33,939 nucleotides of DNA, taken from the NCBI GenBank assembly GCA_030037995.1, contig JASHPQ010000297.1:1-33939 (forward strand), given 5' to 3'. Position 1 is the stretch's first letter. Every line of letters begins with the position of its first letter. The notes beneath the pieces were generated by a model. That model saw only the letters and a program-made list of their open reading frames with translations. It searched no databases and was not told where the DNA came from. Position numbers and translations under genes: made by a program. Of this stretch, positions 24,747-33,073 are shown piece by piece. This stretch comes from Nitrososphaerales archaeon. Its GTDB lineage: Archaea; Thermoproteota; Nitrososphaeria; Nitrososphaerales; CADDZS01.

Positions 24747-25718
24747 TCACGGCACATCGTAGCTGTACTCTCTTCTCACGCTTTCAGTCCTAGTCATAAA
24801 ATAGATCCCCAAGAAGATGATTCCGACTGAGACTATCTGATAGACTCCTATCGTCTCGTGCAGGATAAAGTACGCAGCCGCGACCCCAAACACTGAAGAT
24901 ATTGGAAAGATCAAAGTCGACCTGATCGCGCCGAGCCACTTTAGCGCTAGGAAATTAAAGTACAGCGATCCTGCGAAGACGACCAGTCCTATCAGGAAAA
25001 TCTTCCCGAGTTCCGAAGTATTCGACGGAAACGTCATCGCCAAATAAGATAAGAGAAGCAAAATCGGCCAAGTGATGCTGGACCTGTACCGGATAAACTT
25101 GACGACATCTATCCTCTCCGAGGCGTATGTGATCAAGTTGTTGTCCATCCCCCAGCAGAGTCCGGCGAGCAGGATCAAAAGGTGACCTGGGGCAGCAAAA
25201 TCAAGTGCGGTACTGGAAAATTGCAGATCCGTAGCTACAACGATCACTCCGATTGAAACAAGAATTACCGCAAGCAACCCAACCCGGTTCAATTTTTCGT
25301 GGAAGGCGAACGACGCGATCAGGATCGTGAATAACATCTCGGCGTTCGCGAGCAGGGAGGCGTCAGCGGCACTTGAGGTTTGCAGGCCGAAAAAATAAGC
25401 GATCGGGCCGATAATTCCGCCCACGACGGAACTCAAAATCACTATTGCGTAAATTCTTCTTCTCAGATTGTTATTTTTGGGCGAGGGGGGTTTTTGGGGG
25501 CCTTTCACAGACGCCCTCCGTGAGGAAGTTATCGAGAGGGGTGTGAAAACTGCGAACGGCGCGATCGCGCAGATCGCAGTGAAAAACAGCGGATTTACCG
25601 ATGTTAAAACCGGTTTCGACAGGGTCGGAAACAGTCCGATCAAGAGGCTTGAGATCACGACGGTGATGTACCCCAGCAGCATGAACCGGTCGTTGCTTCT
25701 GCTGGTGTTTTGGTTCAT
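24747..25718 (-). CDS. DMT-superfamily (EamA) transporter
   Basis: 323 aa with ten hydrophobic segments in two EamA-like halves. The first includes GYITVVISSLLIGLFPTLSK and FFGLQTSSAADASLLANAEMLFTILIASFAFHEKL. The second includes LLILLAGLCWGMDNNLITYAS and STLIFPISSVFGVAAAYFILHETI. The motifs AxLLxxxEPxF-like and FxxxE match the drug/metabolite transporter pattern. Substrate unknown; members export amino acids or metabolites. It converges on the methyltransferase gene. Confidence 0.85.
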   Translation of the reverse strand: MNQNTSRSNDRFMLLGYITVVISSLLIGLFPTLSKPVLTSVNPLFFTAICAIAPFAVFTPLSITSSRRASVKGPQKPPSPKNNNLRRRIYAIVILSSVVGGIIGPIAYFFGLQTSSAADASLLANAEMLFTILIASFAFHEKLNRVGLLAVILVSIGVIVVATDLQFSSTALDFAAPGHLLILLAGLCWGMDNNLITYASERIDVVKFIRYRSSITWPILLLLSYLAMTFPSNTSELGKIFLIGLVVFAGSLYFNFLALKWLGAIRSTLIFPISSVFGVAAAYFILHETIGVYQIVSVGIIFLGIYFMTRTESVRREYSYDVP

Positions 25719-26107
25719 TTGGATCCTCCGAGAAGGAAAGCTAGCAAGTCACCGTCAGAAATTTCCGAAAGTCCGCCTCTGACCTAAATGGAAAAAAGAG
25801 GTGGCTAGCTCCGCGGAAGGTTCGTGAGCAGGATTTAAGTTATTTTTGGATAGCTGATCCGGACATGGAAGGAAACTCCGGATGGGAATTTCACTTTGAG
25901 TCTCAGTTTCAAAGCTGTCAAAGAACCTTATGCTAGTATATTTTCCAGTGAAAGAAATCAGTCCTGAGCTGACTAATTCCCTTTCCATACAAAATTCGGC
26001 TTATCATGAAGACCGCGGAAGTTCGAGATCGATTTCCAAAGTCCCTAGTTTCGCTTTCGAAAAATGGTATAATTATTAAAATAACCCTCCGGCGTAATGA
26101 TGTCGTT
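25719..26107. other. Intergenic region with no supported gene
   Basis: Short frames on both strands lack homologous pattern or good starts. The AT-rich GTATAATTATTAAAATAA (about 26066-26083) ends 25 bases before the ATG at 26108 and is the likely promoter of the GtrA-like gene. Confidence 0.45.
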
Positions 26108-26410
26108 ATGCTCGACCTGAAAGACTATGTGAGGAAGGGCTTCAAGTTCATTATCATAGGCGGCATAGGAGCGGTCGTTAACTGGGCGATCTTGGCCTTT
26201 CTCGTGCAGGAGTTCCGTGTCTTCTATCTGACGGCGGAAATCATCGCAACGTTCATTGCCTTTGGCGTGAACTTCAACGGTAACATTTTGGTAAAGAACA
26301 TCAACATCGGGAAAAATTCCTCCAAGGTACTGCCTCCTCCATCGGACGTCGTGAAAGCCGAGAAGGTGGAAGACCTTGCTCCCGGCCCGGCAAGCAATAC
26401 CAGCGGCTAG
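26108..26410 (+). CDS. Half-size GtrA-like membrane protein
   Basis: 100 aa from the ATG at 26108, chosen because a TATA box lies about 30 bases upstream; the frame extends to an ATG at 26006. Residues 10-60 match the first half of the GtrA fold: KFIIIGGIGAVVNWAILAFLV, then AEIIATFIAFGVNFNGNILVK. GtrA proteins normally have four helices and are thought to flip or help transfer polyprenyl-linked sugars. Here the second helix pair is missing and replaced by a Pro/Lys-rich tail (SSKVLPPPSDVVKAEKVE). It is either a natural short form or truncated. Its stop abuts the end of the AlkD-like pseudogene. Confidence 0.65.
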   Translation: MLDLKDYVRKGFKFIIIGGIGAVVNWAILAFLVQEFRVFYLTAEIIATFIAFGVNFNGNILVKNINIGKNSSKVLPPPSDVVKAEKVEDLAPGPASNTSG

Positions 26411-26734
26411 TTCCTCATCTGTCTCTGCTTGAGCTTGTTCTGTACTTCGACACTTTTCACCTTCCGCAGGGCGTCGGAAGCGATCCACCTCGCGACCTTG
26501 GAATCCCTTTGTTCCGCAATGCATCCGCTACTTTTACTCCTTTCCTATTGCGCGCGCGCCCTAACGTTTTTGCAGGAGGGCGGAGCTCAGGATCGAGACT
26601 CCGAAGATCTCTCCACTGCTGATGCCAAACCTCTTCATCCCCGCGGCGGCCTTCGGATCGGCCATTGAGCGCAACTCTTCCAGGACGGTACGGGCGTCCA
26701 GCTTCGGAACCGTACCCACTCCCGAAGCTTTCAT
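26407..26734 (-). pseudogene. AlkD-like DNA alkylation repair gene with large internal deletion
   Basis: The 5' part, from the ATG at 26734, reads VPKLDARTVLEELRSMADPK then GMKRFGISSGEIFGVSI, the N-terminus of AlkD-like DNA alkylation repair (HEAT-repeat) proteins. The 3' part, in another frame, reads VKVADALRNKG and DSKVARWIASDALRKVKS, matching the family C-terminus. About 130 central residues, which hold the DNA-binding and catalytic repeats, are missing, with stops between (26591 region) and a further frame change near 26510. Clear gene remnant, not functional. Confidence 0.78.
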
Positions 26735-26819
26735 TGCAAAAAGTGCCTACATGTCATTTCGATATGACCGGGATGGATGGCGAATTACAACAAGGCTTTT
26801 TGAAGACAAAAATCCTCAA

Positions 26820-27713
26820 TCATCTCAAGAATTCTCTGCCAAAGTCCTTCAAGCTCTGCATTTGGATTTCCGTTGGGATTTTGCCGTCGGGGTTCGGCAC
26901 GAGCATTGCGCTTGAAACGCCCAACCTTTCCAGCTCGGATATGATCCCACGGTTTTCTTCCATATTTCCCGAGAAGGCAATCCTCCTATCACCCGTTGGC
27001 CCTACGTACTCTGATTCTTTTGCCTTCGTATTGAGACCGATCCTCACACAGATGTCTTTCTTCTTTGCACCCGGTGAGACCTGCCTGAATTGAGCGACGA
27101 GAGAATTGAATGATTTCAGCGGGATGACATTTGGGTGCCAGGCGTCCCCCAGCTCCGCCGCGCGCTTCATCGCGGCCGGACTCGTCCCACCTACCCAGAT
27201 GGGAATTTGTGGCTCCGCTGGCTTTGGCTCGAACATGGCGTCATCAAAATTTGCTTTCAGGGTGCGTCCGTGAAACGTTGCGTCGGCGCGCCAGAGACTT
27301 CTGAATAGGAGAATCGACTCATCGACCATTTTTCCCCGCCGGTGAAAGTCCGCTCCGAGATTTTTGAACTCTGTTTCGTTCCAACCAGCGGCCATCGCCA
27401 GGAGAACGCGTCCCCCTCCCGCGAAGGAATCGATCGAGGCTAGCTGCTTAGCCGCGACGACCGGATTTCGCATCGCTATGATCAAAGATGATATGCCAAG
27501 TTTTACACGCTGCGTCAGAGGCGCGAGGTATGCTAGGGTTGCAATGCTGTCAAAAATTCTCTCGTACGGCGTGCCGCTGTTCTTCGGCATCAAAACATGA
27601 TCGGTCGTCCAGATCGAGTCGTAGCCAAGCTTCTCGGCTTCGAGAGCTACAGAGCGCAATCCATCAAGAGAGAGGGTGTCACCATAGTTTGGAACGCAGA
27701 CTCCGAATTTCAA
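26820..27713 (-). CDS. LLM-class (luciferase-like) F420-dependent oxidoreductase
   Basis: 297 aa. Bacterial-luciferase-like TIM barrel: MKFGVCVPNYG, LEAEKLGYDSIWTTDHVLMP, AYLAPLTQRVKLGISSLIIAMRNPVVAAKQLASID, GRVLLAMAAGWNETEF, and PIWVGGTSPAAMKRAAELGDAW. These are hallmarks of the F420-dependent subgroup of flavin-like oxidoreductases in actinobacteria and archaea. Substrate unknown. Same strand as the upstream aldehyde dehydrogenase with a gap of 105 bases that holds its own AT-rich boxes. Confidence 0.88.
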   Translation of the reverse strand: MKFGVCVPNYGDTLSLDGLRSVALEAEKLGYDSIWTTDHVLMPKNSGTPYERIFDSIATLAYLAPLTQRVKLGISSLIIAMRNPVVAAKQLASIDSFAGGGRVLLAMAAGWNETEFKNLGADFHRRGKMVDESILLFRSLWRADATFHGRTLKANFDDAMFEPKPAEPQIPIWVGGTSPAAMKRAAELGDAWHPNVIPLKSFNSLVAQFRQVSPGAKKKDICVRIGLNTKAKESEYVGPTGDRRIAFSGNMEENRGIISELERLGVSSAMLVPNPDGKIPTEIQMQSLKDFGREFLR

Positions 27714-27818
27714 TTATCTTCACTTCTCTGCAAAGGCAGGGAGCCGAATTTAGATTTTATCGGAGCAAATGTAACAGTATAATCTGAGCAGAAAGCAAAA
27801 GGCAGTTACTCGCTCCGT

Positions 27819-29291
27819 CTAGTAGCTCAGGTAGACCGCCTTCTTCTTCGTGTAAAATTCGACCGCCTCTTCTCCCAGTTCCTTGAAGGAGTCGGTGCTG
27901 GAATGTTTCACTCCGCCGAACGGCATCTGGAATTCGAGGCCGGTAGTGGTCCTGTTCACCTTTACCACGCCCACTTTGCTCCGCTGGGCGAACTCCAGCG
28001 CAGATGCCAGCTTCTCCGTGACTACGGCGGAGGTGAGCCCGTACTCCGTTTCGTTGGCCACTTCAATAGCTTCGTCCAGATTCTTGACCGTGAGCATCGA
28101 AAGCACGGGGCCGAAAATCTCCTTCTGGGCGATCTCCATGTCGGATCCGACGTCCGAGAAAATCGTCGGGTTGATGAAATAGCCCCGCTCCAGATTCTCC
28201 CCCTCCGGCCGGTTTCCACCCAGTACGAGTTTCGCGCCCTCGTTTTTCCCGATTTCGATGAACTTTAGATCCTTCTTGAGCTCCGACTCGCTCGCCGCCG
28301 GTCCCATCTCGACCCCTGGTTCGAGCCCGTCTCCCACGTTCAACCGCGCCGCTCGCTCCACCAGTTTCGCCCTAAACTCTGTGGCTACCTTCTCGTGCAC
28401 GATAACGCGGCTCGTCGCAGTGCACGCCTGTCCCGTGAGGCCGAACGCACTCTGCGTGACGAGCTGCACCGCCTTCGCCAGATCCGCGTGCTCGTCCACC
28501 ACCGTGGGATTCTTGCCTCCCATTTCCAGCTGGATTCTGATCATCTTCTTCGGATTGTCGCCTCTCAGCTTGTAAATGCGCGCGCCGGCATCGTAAGAGC
28601 CCGTGAAAGAGATGGCATCAACATGCTCGTTCGTGACCATTTCGTCCCCAACTTTCTCGCCGGAGCCCGTCACGAAGTTCAAGACTCCCGCGGGAAAGCC
28701 GGCACCGTGCAAGATCCGCACCAACCCGTAAGCTATGAGAGGCGTCTTGGATGCGGGCTTGAACACGACGGTGTTCCCGCAGACAAGCGCCGGGGCGATC
28801 TTCCACGAAGGAATGGCGATGGGAAAGTTCCACGGGGTGAGAACCGAAACTACGCCCAGCGGTTCTCTCACTGAGTAGAATAAGGATCTTGACGCAGACG
28901 CTGGAAACGTGTCGCCCTTCAATCTCGCGGCCTGACCACCGTAAAACCTGAAAATATCGGCTGCTCTCTGGACCTCTCCCCTGCTTTCCTGAAGCGTCTT
29001 CCCCTCCTCCAACGTGAGCAACCTGGAGAGCCGCTCAAGATCTCCTTGGAGCATCTCGGCTGCTTTGAACAGGAGCTTTCCTCGCTCTATGGGAGGAGTA
29101 TCCGCCCACTCTGCAAAACTTCTGCTGGCGGATTCGAAGGCTTCGCGAATGTCGGCATTGTCAGACTGCTGGATGGCCCCGAGCGATTTTGTAGTATCTG
29201 CGGGACTGATATCGTAAAAGATCTCACCAGCCGAGGAGTCTTTCCAGACTCCACCAATTAGATTCCTAACGGCCTGCTCTTGGACTTGCAT
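27819..29291 (-). CDS. Aldehyde dehydrogenase, 2,5-dioxovalerate (alpha-ketoglutarate semialdehyde) type
   Basis: 490 aa. Catalytic residues Asn155 in TPWNFP, Glu256 in LEMGGKN, Cys290 in GQACTAT. The C-terminal block [18 protein letters not shown] with [18 protein letters not shown] closely resembles the Sulfolobus dehydrogenase that oxidises 2,5-dioxopentanoate to 2-oxoglutarate at the end of pentose or sugar-acid degradation. Succinate semialdehyde is a possible alternative substrate. The TATA-like GTTATATC (about 29315-29322) is 27 bases from the start, so the transcript is probably leaderless. Confidence 0.85.
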   Translation of the reverse strand: MQVQEQAVRNLIGGVWKDSSAGEIFYDISPADTTKSLGAIQQSDNADIREAFESASRSFAEWADTPPIERGKLLFKAAEMLQGDLERLSRLLTLEEGKTLQESRGEVQRAADIFRFYGGQAARLKGDTFPASASRSLFYSVREPLGVVSVLTPWNFPIAIPSWKIAPALVCGNTVVFKPASKTPLIAYGLVRILHGAGFPAGVLNFVTGSGEKVGDEMVTNEHVDAISFTGSYDAGARIYKLRGDNPKKMIRIQLEMGGKNPTVVDEHADLAKAVQLVTQSAFGLTGQACTATSRVIVHEKVATEFRAKLVERAARLNVGDGLEPGVEMGPAASESELKKDLKFIEIGKNEGAKLVLGGNRPEGENLERGYFINPTIFSDVGSDMEIAQKEIFGPVLSMLTVKNLDEAIEVANETEYGLTSAVVTEKLASALEFAQRSKVGVVKVNRTTTGLEFQMPFGGVKHSSTDSFKELGEEAVEFYTKKKAVYLSY

Positions 29292-29474
29292 TTGCAGAAC
29301 AGGTCACCACAAGGAGAGATATAACGCTTGACTTCCCATCTTCATCGAGATCTTGGTGGACGCGAGTTGCTCTAAAAAATGAAACTCATTCATCCGCCTT
29401 TCTGTCAAAAAAAATGGGAAACACGAATAGTTGTTTAGCGACGCTACGAAAGACCGTACGGGAACGACAGGGGA

Positions 29475-29574
29475 GGCCCCCTAGGATGGCTTGCAAGCGC
29501 GAGCATGCTTTAGTAATGACCTAGGGCCCCCTCGGAGGCAACGCATGCGGGGGCAAGCAATAGTAATTTGATGG
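29475..29574. repeat. Imperfect tandem repeat, two 50-nt units, with hairpin
   Basis: Units 29475-29524 and 29525-29574 both begin GGCCCCCT and both carry TAGTAAT at the same offset (29511 and 29561). By eye 33 of 50 positions agree. The first unit can fold: GGCCCccTAGG (29475-29485) pairs with CCTAGGGCC (29520-29528) leaving a 2-nt bulge. GCTTGC of unit 1 is complementary to GCAAGC of unit 2. It lies in the 640-base gap upstream of the second filament operon and may mark a structured RNA or a regulatory site. Confidence 0.55.
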
Positions 29575-29717
29575 ATCCATTGAACTTTTTCCTTACAGAC
29601 TTTGGAATCGATTGGGAAGAAAAGTTGTTTTTTCGATTTTCTCCGAAAAATTATTCGAGACCCGAAATAGCTCCGGGCGAAATAAGTATTCTATCTAGAC
29701 TATTGAGGAAAGAGTAA
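29571..29717 (+). CDS. Possible small ORF of 48 aa
   Basis: ATG at 29571 at the end of the tandem repeat. Protein-like content: MDPLNFFLTDFGIDWEEKLF, then a basic and helical tail ending ILSRLLRKE. No clear promoter nearby, since the upstream sequence is GC-rich. No family recognised. Confidence 0.38.
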   Translation: MDPLNFFLTDFGIDWEEKLFFRFSPKNYSRPEIAPGEISILSRLLRKE

Positions 29718-29759
29718 ATCAGTGAGTCGGCCAGTGGCCACCGGAGGAGAGGGAGGGTC

Positions 29760-29864
29760 ATGGACGTCTCGGCAAAACTTTATTCCTTTGGTTCGCCGGG
29801 TCTTGCGATGCGCTCCCGAAACGTAGCTACCTTCGGCATAGATCTCAATTTACAGAGTCAATGA
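29760..29864 (+). CDS. Possible 34-aa ORF with strong purine-rich ribosome site
   Basis: ATG at 29760 preceded directly by GGAGGAGAGGGAGGGTC, an unusually good Shine-Dalgarno region for this window. The peptide MDVSAKLYSFGSPGLAMRSR and the rest give no family clue. A GGCCAGTGGCC palindrome (29730-29740) lies just upstream. It could be a leader peptide of the filament operon. Confidence 0.28.
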   Translation: MDVSAKLYSFGSPGLAMRSRNVATFGIDLNLQSQ

Positions 29865-29881
29865 TTAAGGATATTTAGCAG

Positions 29882-29901
29882 TTTAATTATTTGTAATTAA
29901 A
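29882..29901 (+). promoter_or_regulatory. AT-rich palindrome and promoter of the second filament operon
   Basis: TTTAATTA, spacer TTTG, TAATTAAA: perfect 8-bp arms, centred about 37 bases before the ATG at 29929. The sequence can serve as TATA box; the symmetry also suits a regulator. A GAGGAG follows at about 29909-29914. Confidence 0.55.
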
Positions 29902-29928
29902 AATACCTGAGGAGCGCGTAAGTGAAAA

Positions 29929-32100
29929 ATGGGGGAAGAACAGACCGAAGTCAAAGATCAGACCAACGAGCAGCAAAATCCTCCGGCCTCAGATGCCACG
30001 GTTGCAGTCCAGCCGGAAACAAAGAAAAAGAAATCTTGGTTCAGCTTCGGCTCCGGCGATAAAGGCAAACCAAAGGAACAATCCAAAGACCAGCCGGGGT
30101 TGGCACAGGCAAAACCTGAAGAGATACAGCAGACAGAGCCGCCACTGCCGCGGCCGAAGCCTGTAATGGCCAGCAAACAAAAGTCACCTCCGGCCTCAGA
30201 TGCGACAGTTGCAGCCCAGCCAGAAATCAAGAAAAAGAAGTCTTGGTTCGGGTCCGGCGATAAAAGCAAGCCCAAGCAACAATCGAAGGATCAGCCAAAC
30301 GAGCCGGCACAGACAGGGCGTGAAGAAATGCAACAGGTAGCAATTGAACCACGGCCACTGCCACCAAAGCCGGTAAAGTCCAATAAACAAAAGTCTGCCT
30401 TTGGCCGCTCGTCTTCTCCCAAAAAATTCGGCGCAAAGGGTGAAAAGCTTCCGGAGGAACTCGTTCACGTAACTGGAAATCGCGTTATGGTTCCAAGCTA
30501 CGAGGAGTTCGAACGGCTCAAGAACATCACTTATCCCGTAAAGGAACCTTTCCAGTACGTCAACCTGCAGGACAGAGACGGCGAGGTCATCTACACCGTT
30601 TTCGAGCCCCAGCTTACGAAGCGGGAGAAGGCAATCCACAAGAAGGTCATCACGGCCTACGATCTACTCGTTAACGTTGGGACAGTGTTGATTGACGTTG
30701 AGGATCGGCTGAAATTTCTGGAAGAAACCTACAAGGAGATCATCGACATCTACAACATCAAAATGTCGCCGGTCGAATATCAGCGCATTCTCTACTACAT
30801 CGAAAGGGATTACGTCAGATATGGCAAAGCCGACGCGATGATTAACGACAGGTTCATCGAGGACATTAGCTGCAACGGCCCCGACAATCCCGTTTACGTT
30901 TATCACAGGTTTTTCGAATCGATTCGTACGAATGTGATCTTTGGCGAGCTGGAGCTAAACAACTTCATCCTGAGGCTGTCCCAGCTTTCGGGCAGGCACA
31001 TATCCATCCTGCAGCCGATCAGAGACGCGGCTCTTCCGGACGGGAGCAGGGTCAACATGACTCTCGGAAAAGAGGTAACAAAGAAGGGGTCTACGTTCAC
31101 TATCCGAAAGTTCAGGGCGGAACCAATCTCTCCTATTGAGATCGCAGCCCTGCGCACCGCGAGCACTTCGATGCTGGCGTTTTTGTGGCTGCTGGTGGAG
31201 TACGAGCAGTCATTCCTCATCTCCGGGGGTACCGCCTCCGGGAAGACGACCCTTCTCAACGCCGTCAGCATGCTCATCAGGCCCGAGAACAAGATCGTCT
31301 CGGTCGAAGACACGCCAGAAATCAACCTCGCCCATCCCAACTGGATCCAGGCGGTCACGCGCGTAGGTTTCGGGGAGCAGGGCGGGGGCGGAAGCCCTTC
31401 CGGCATATCGGGGCTGTCGGGAGTTAGCGGGAGAGGGAAGAGCACCGGGGACATTACTCTGTACGACCTGCTGATAGCGGCCCTGAGGCAGAGGCCTGAC
31501 TACATCATCGTCGGCGAGGTGAGGGGCGAAGAAGCTTACACACTGTTCCAGGCGATTTCCGTAGGTCACGCCGCCATGGGAACTATTCACGCCGCCTCCA
31601 TGGTAGAGCTGCTCGCTAGGGTCGAGTCCATGCCCATGAACGTTCCCAGGGTTCTCGTGGCAAACCTGGACATTGTGATATTTCTCGCGGCCATTCGCAA
31701 GGGGGAGGAGAAAGTGAGAAGGGTGAGGGAGATCGTGGAAATACTCGGCATTGACCAGGGAACCAAGGAGCTCATAACGAACACAGTGTTCCGCTGGGAT
31801 CCGATCACCGACAAGGTGGAGTACCTCGGGAGGAGTTTCATCGTGGAAAAGCTGTCGAAGAGCTTCGGCATTCCCAAGGAGGATCTCGAGCGAGAGATTA
31901 CGAAAAGACAAGAAGTCTTGGACGACCTCAAAAACAGAGGTGTGGTCAATTACAAGGAAGTGACGGAGGCCGTGAGGCAGTACTATCTTGAGCGGGAATC
32001 CATCGCCGTGGAGCTGAACAACCAGAAAAAGCTCGCCGAATTGGGCCAGGTGCAGACCTCCGAACAGGTCTCCGAGCAGCACGCGCTGGACAAACTCTAA
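29929..32100 (+). CDS. FlaI/TadA-family secretion ATPase with duplicated N-terminal tail
   Basis: 723 aa. Residues 18-86 and 87-156 are a tandem duplication: both units begin PPASDATVA, contain KKKKSWF, KPK and QSKDQP, and end KQKS. This charged, Pro/Gln-rich tail precedes the ATPase. Walker A is GGTASGKT (433-440), the Asp box VSVEDTPEIN (457-466), Walker B YIIVGEVRGEE (525-535) and the His box GHAAMGTIHAA (546-556). A Gly/Ser-rich insert (481-507) splits the region before Walker B. It powers assembly of a type IV pilus-like filament with the two membrane proteins downstream. Paralogue of the archaellum FlaI at 11177. Confidence 0.9.
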   Translation: MGEEQTEVKDQTNEQQNPPASDATVAVQPETKKKKSWFSFGSGDKGKPKEQSKDQPGLAQAKPEEIQQTEPPLPRPKPVMASKQKSPPASDATVAAQPEIKKKKSWFGSGDKSKPKQQSKDQPNEPAQTGREEMQQVAIEPRPLPPKPVKSNKQKSAFGRSSSPKKFGAKGEKLPEELVHVTGNRVMVPSYEEFERLKNITYPVKEPFQYVNLQDRDGEVIYTVFEPQLTKREKAIHKKVITAYDLLVNVGTVLIDVEDRLKFLEETYKEIIDIYNIKMSPVEYQRILYYIERDYVRYGKADAMINDRFIEDISCNGPDNPVYVYHRFFESIRTNVIFGELELNNFILRLSQLSGRHISILQPIRDAALPDGSRVNMTLGKEVTKKGSTFTIRKFRAEPISPIEIAALRTASTSMLAFLWLLVEYEQSFLISGGTASGKTTLLNAVSMLIRPENKIVSVEDTPEINLAHPNWIQAVTRVGFGEQGGGGSPSGISGLSGVSGRGKSTGDITLYDLLIAALRQRPDYIIVGEVRGEEAYTLFQAISVGHAAMGTIHAASMVELLARVESMPMNVPRVLVANLDIVIFLAAIRKGEEKVRRVREIVEILGIDQGTKELITNTVFRWDPITDKVEYLGRSFIVEKLSKSFGIPKEDLEREITKRQEVLDDLKNRGVVNYKEVTEAVRQYYLERESIAVELNNQKKLAELGQVQTSEQVSEQHALDKL

Positions 32101-32136
32101 TCCAGGAAAAAAGAGCAGGCGTTATTTCTCTCCGGC

Positions 32137-33066
32137 ATGTCCCAAGTAGCCCAGTCTGAAAAGGACGATAAGAAGAAGCAGAAGGGGCCACAGACCAAAA
32201 TCGGCTGGTACAACAAGTTCAGCTACTTTGCCTTCAGGTGGCTCGACAACAAGCCGCGGCCCGGCGTGCTGCAGCTCCTCTACAAAGCGGACATCCAGAT
32301 GCTCCCCGGCATGTACCTGGGTACTATTATCATAACCGCTGCTATTGTGACGGTCGCGCTGCTTTTCGTTTCGTGGTTTGTGTTCACCTTAATTTTGCAC
32401 AGTCCCCTGGCCCTGATCTTTGAGATAGTTTTGCCGTTGGCTGGTCTCGGAGCGTCGCTGGGTGCCCTGCCCCTGATCACCCTCAACAAGATCACGGGGA
32501 AAAAGGTCAAGATCGATGCCGTTCTGCCCTTCGTCCTCGCATATATGGCGACGCTTTCAAGCGCAGGAATGAACCCGGTCGAAGTGATCAGGGCGGTCGG
32601 GCTGAGGGACTTTGGGCCCGTCTCCCGAGAGTTTCAAAAGATCTCCTACCGGTCGGATGTCCTCGGAGAAGATATCATCTCCGCGATCAATCACATCGCA
32701 CTCAATACTCCCTCTGATACGCTCCGCGAACTGTTGATCGGCATGTCCAACATTATCATCTCCGGAGGTAGTCTTCGAACCTACTGCGAGCAGGAATCGA
32801 AGGAGCTCTTCGCGACAAAGAGGGCAAAGTTGAGGAGTTTCATAGACAGTCTCGCGGCCTTTAGCGAAGGGTACATCGGGGGGATTATTGTTTCCCTGAT
32901 TATGGGCGTGATCGGCATCATCGTCATGGGAGCTCTGGGGCTGAAGGTGCTTCCTTTTCTTTCCAGTGCGGACCTTTTTGATATTCTGATCTTCGTCATC
33001 GTTCCTCTGATCAACATAATTTTCCTTGCCATGCTCGAAACGAGATACGCCTCGGGAGAGGTCTGA
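32137..33066 (+). CDS. TadB/TadC-like (GspF superfamily) membrane protein, first copy
   Basis: 309 aa. A basic N-terminus (KDDKKKQKGPQ) is followed by two helices (YLGTIIITAAIVTVALLFVS; LALIFEIVLPLAGLGASLGAL). A cytoplasmic helical GspF-type domain comes next (LPFVLAYMATLSSAGMNPVE, LGEDIISAINHIA, SGGSLRTYCEQES). Two C-terminal helices end the protein (IIVSLIMGVIGIIVMGALG; FDILIFVIVPLINIIFLAML). It is one half-size platform protein of the filament, 36 bases after the ATPase stop. Confidence 0.88.
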   Translation: MSQVAQSEKDDKKKQKGPQTKIGWYNKFSYFAFRWLDNKPRPGVLQLLYKADIQMLPGMYLGTIIITAAIVTVALLFVSWFVFTLILHSPLALIFEIVLPLAGLGASLGALPLITLNKITGKKVKIDAVLPFVLAYMATLSSAGMNPVEVIRAVGLRDFGPVSREFQKISYRSDVLGEDIISAINHIALNTPSDTLRELLIGMSNIIISGGSLRTYCEQESKELFATKRAKLRSFIDSLAAFSEGYIGGIIVSLIMGVIGIIVMGALGLKVLPFLSSADLFDILIFVIVPLINIIFLAMLETRYASGEV

Positions 33067-33073
33067 TTTTTTC

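Noticed and set aside
25755-25988. 77-codon minus-strand frame upstream of the DMT transporter
   Set aside because: Composition is not protein-like, no conserved pattern, and AT-rich promoter-like sequence runs through it.
26429-27093. Plus-strand frames across 26.4-27.1 kb
   Set aside because: They are antisense to the AlkD-like remnant and the luciferase-like oxidoreductase, whose minus-strand motifs are clear.
31210-32082. 290-codon minus-strand frame inside the second ATPase gene
   Set aside because: Caused by codon bias of the ATPase gene on the other strand; His/Leu/Gly-rich content with no domain pattern.
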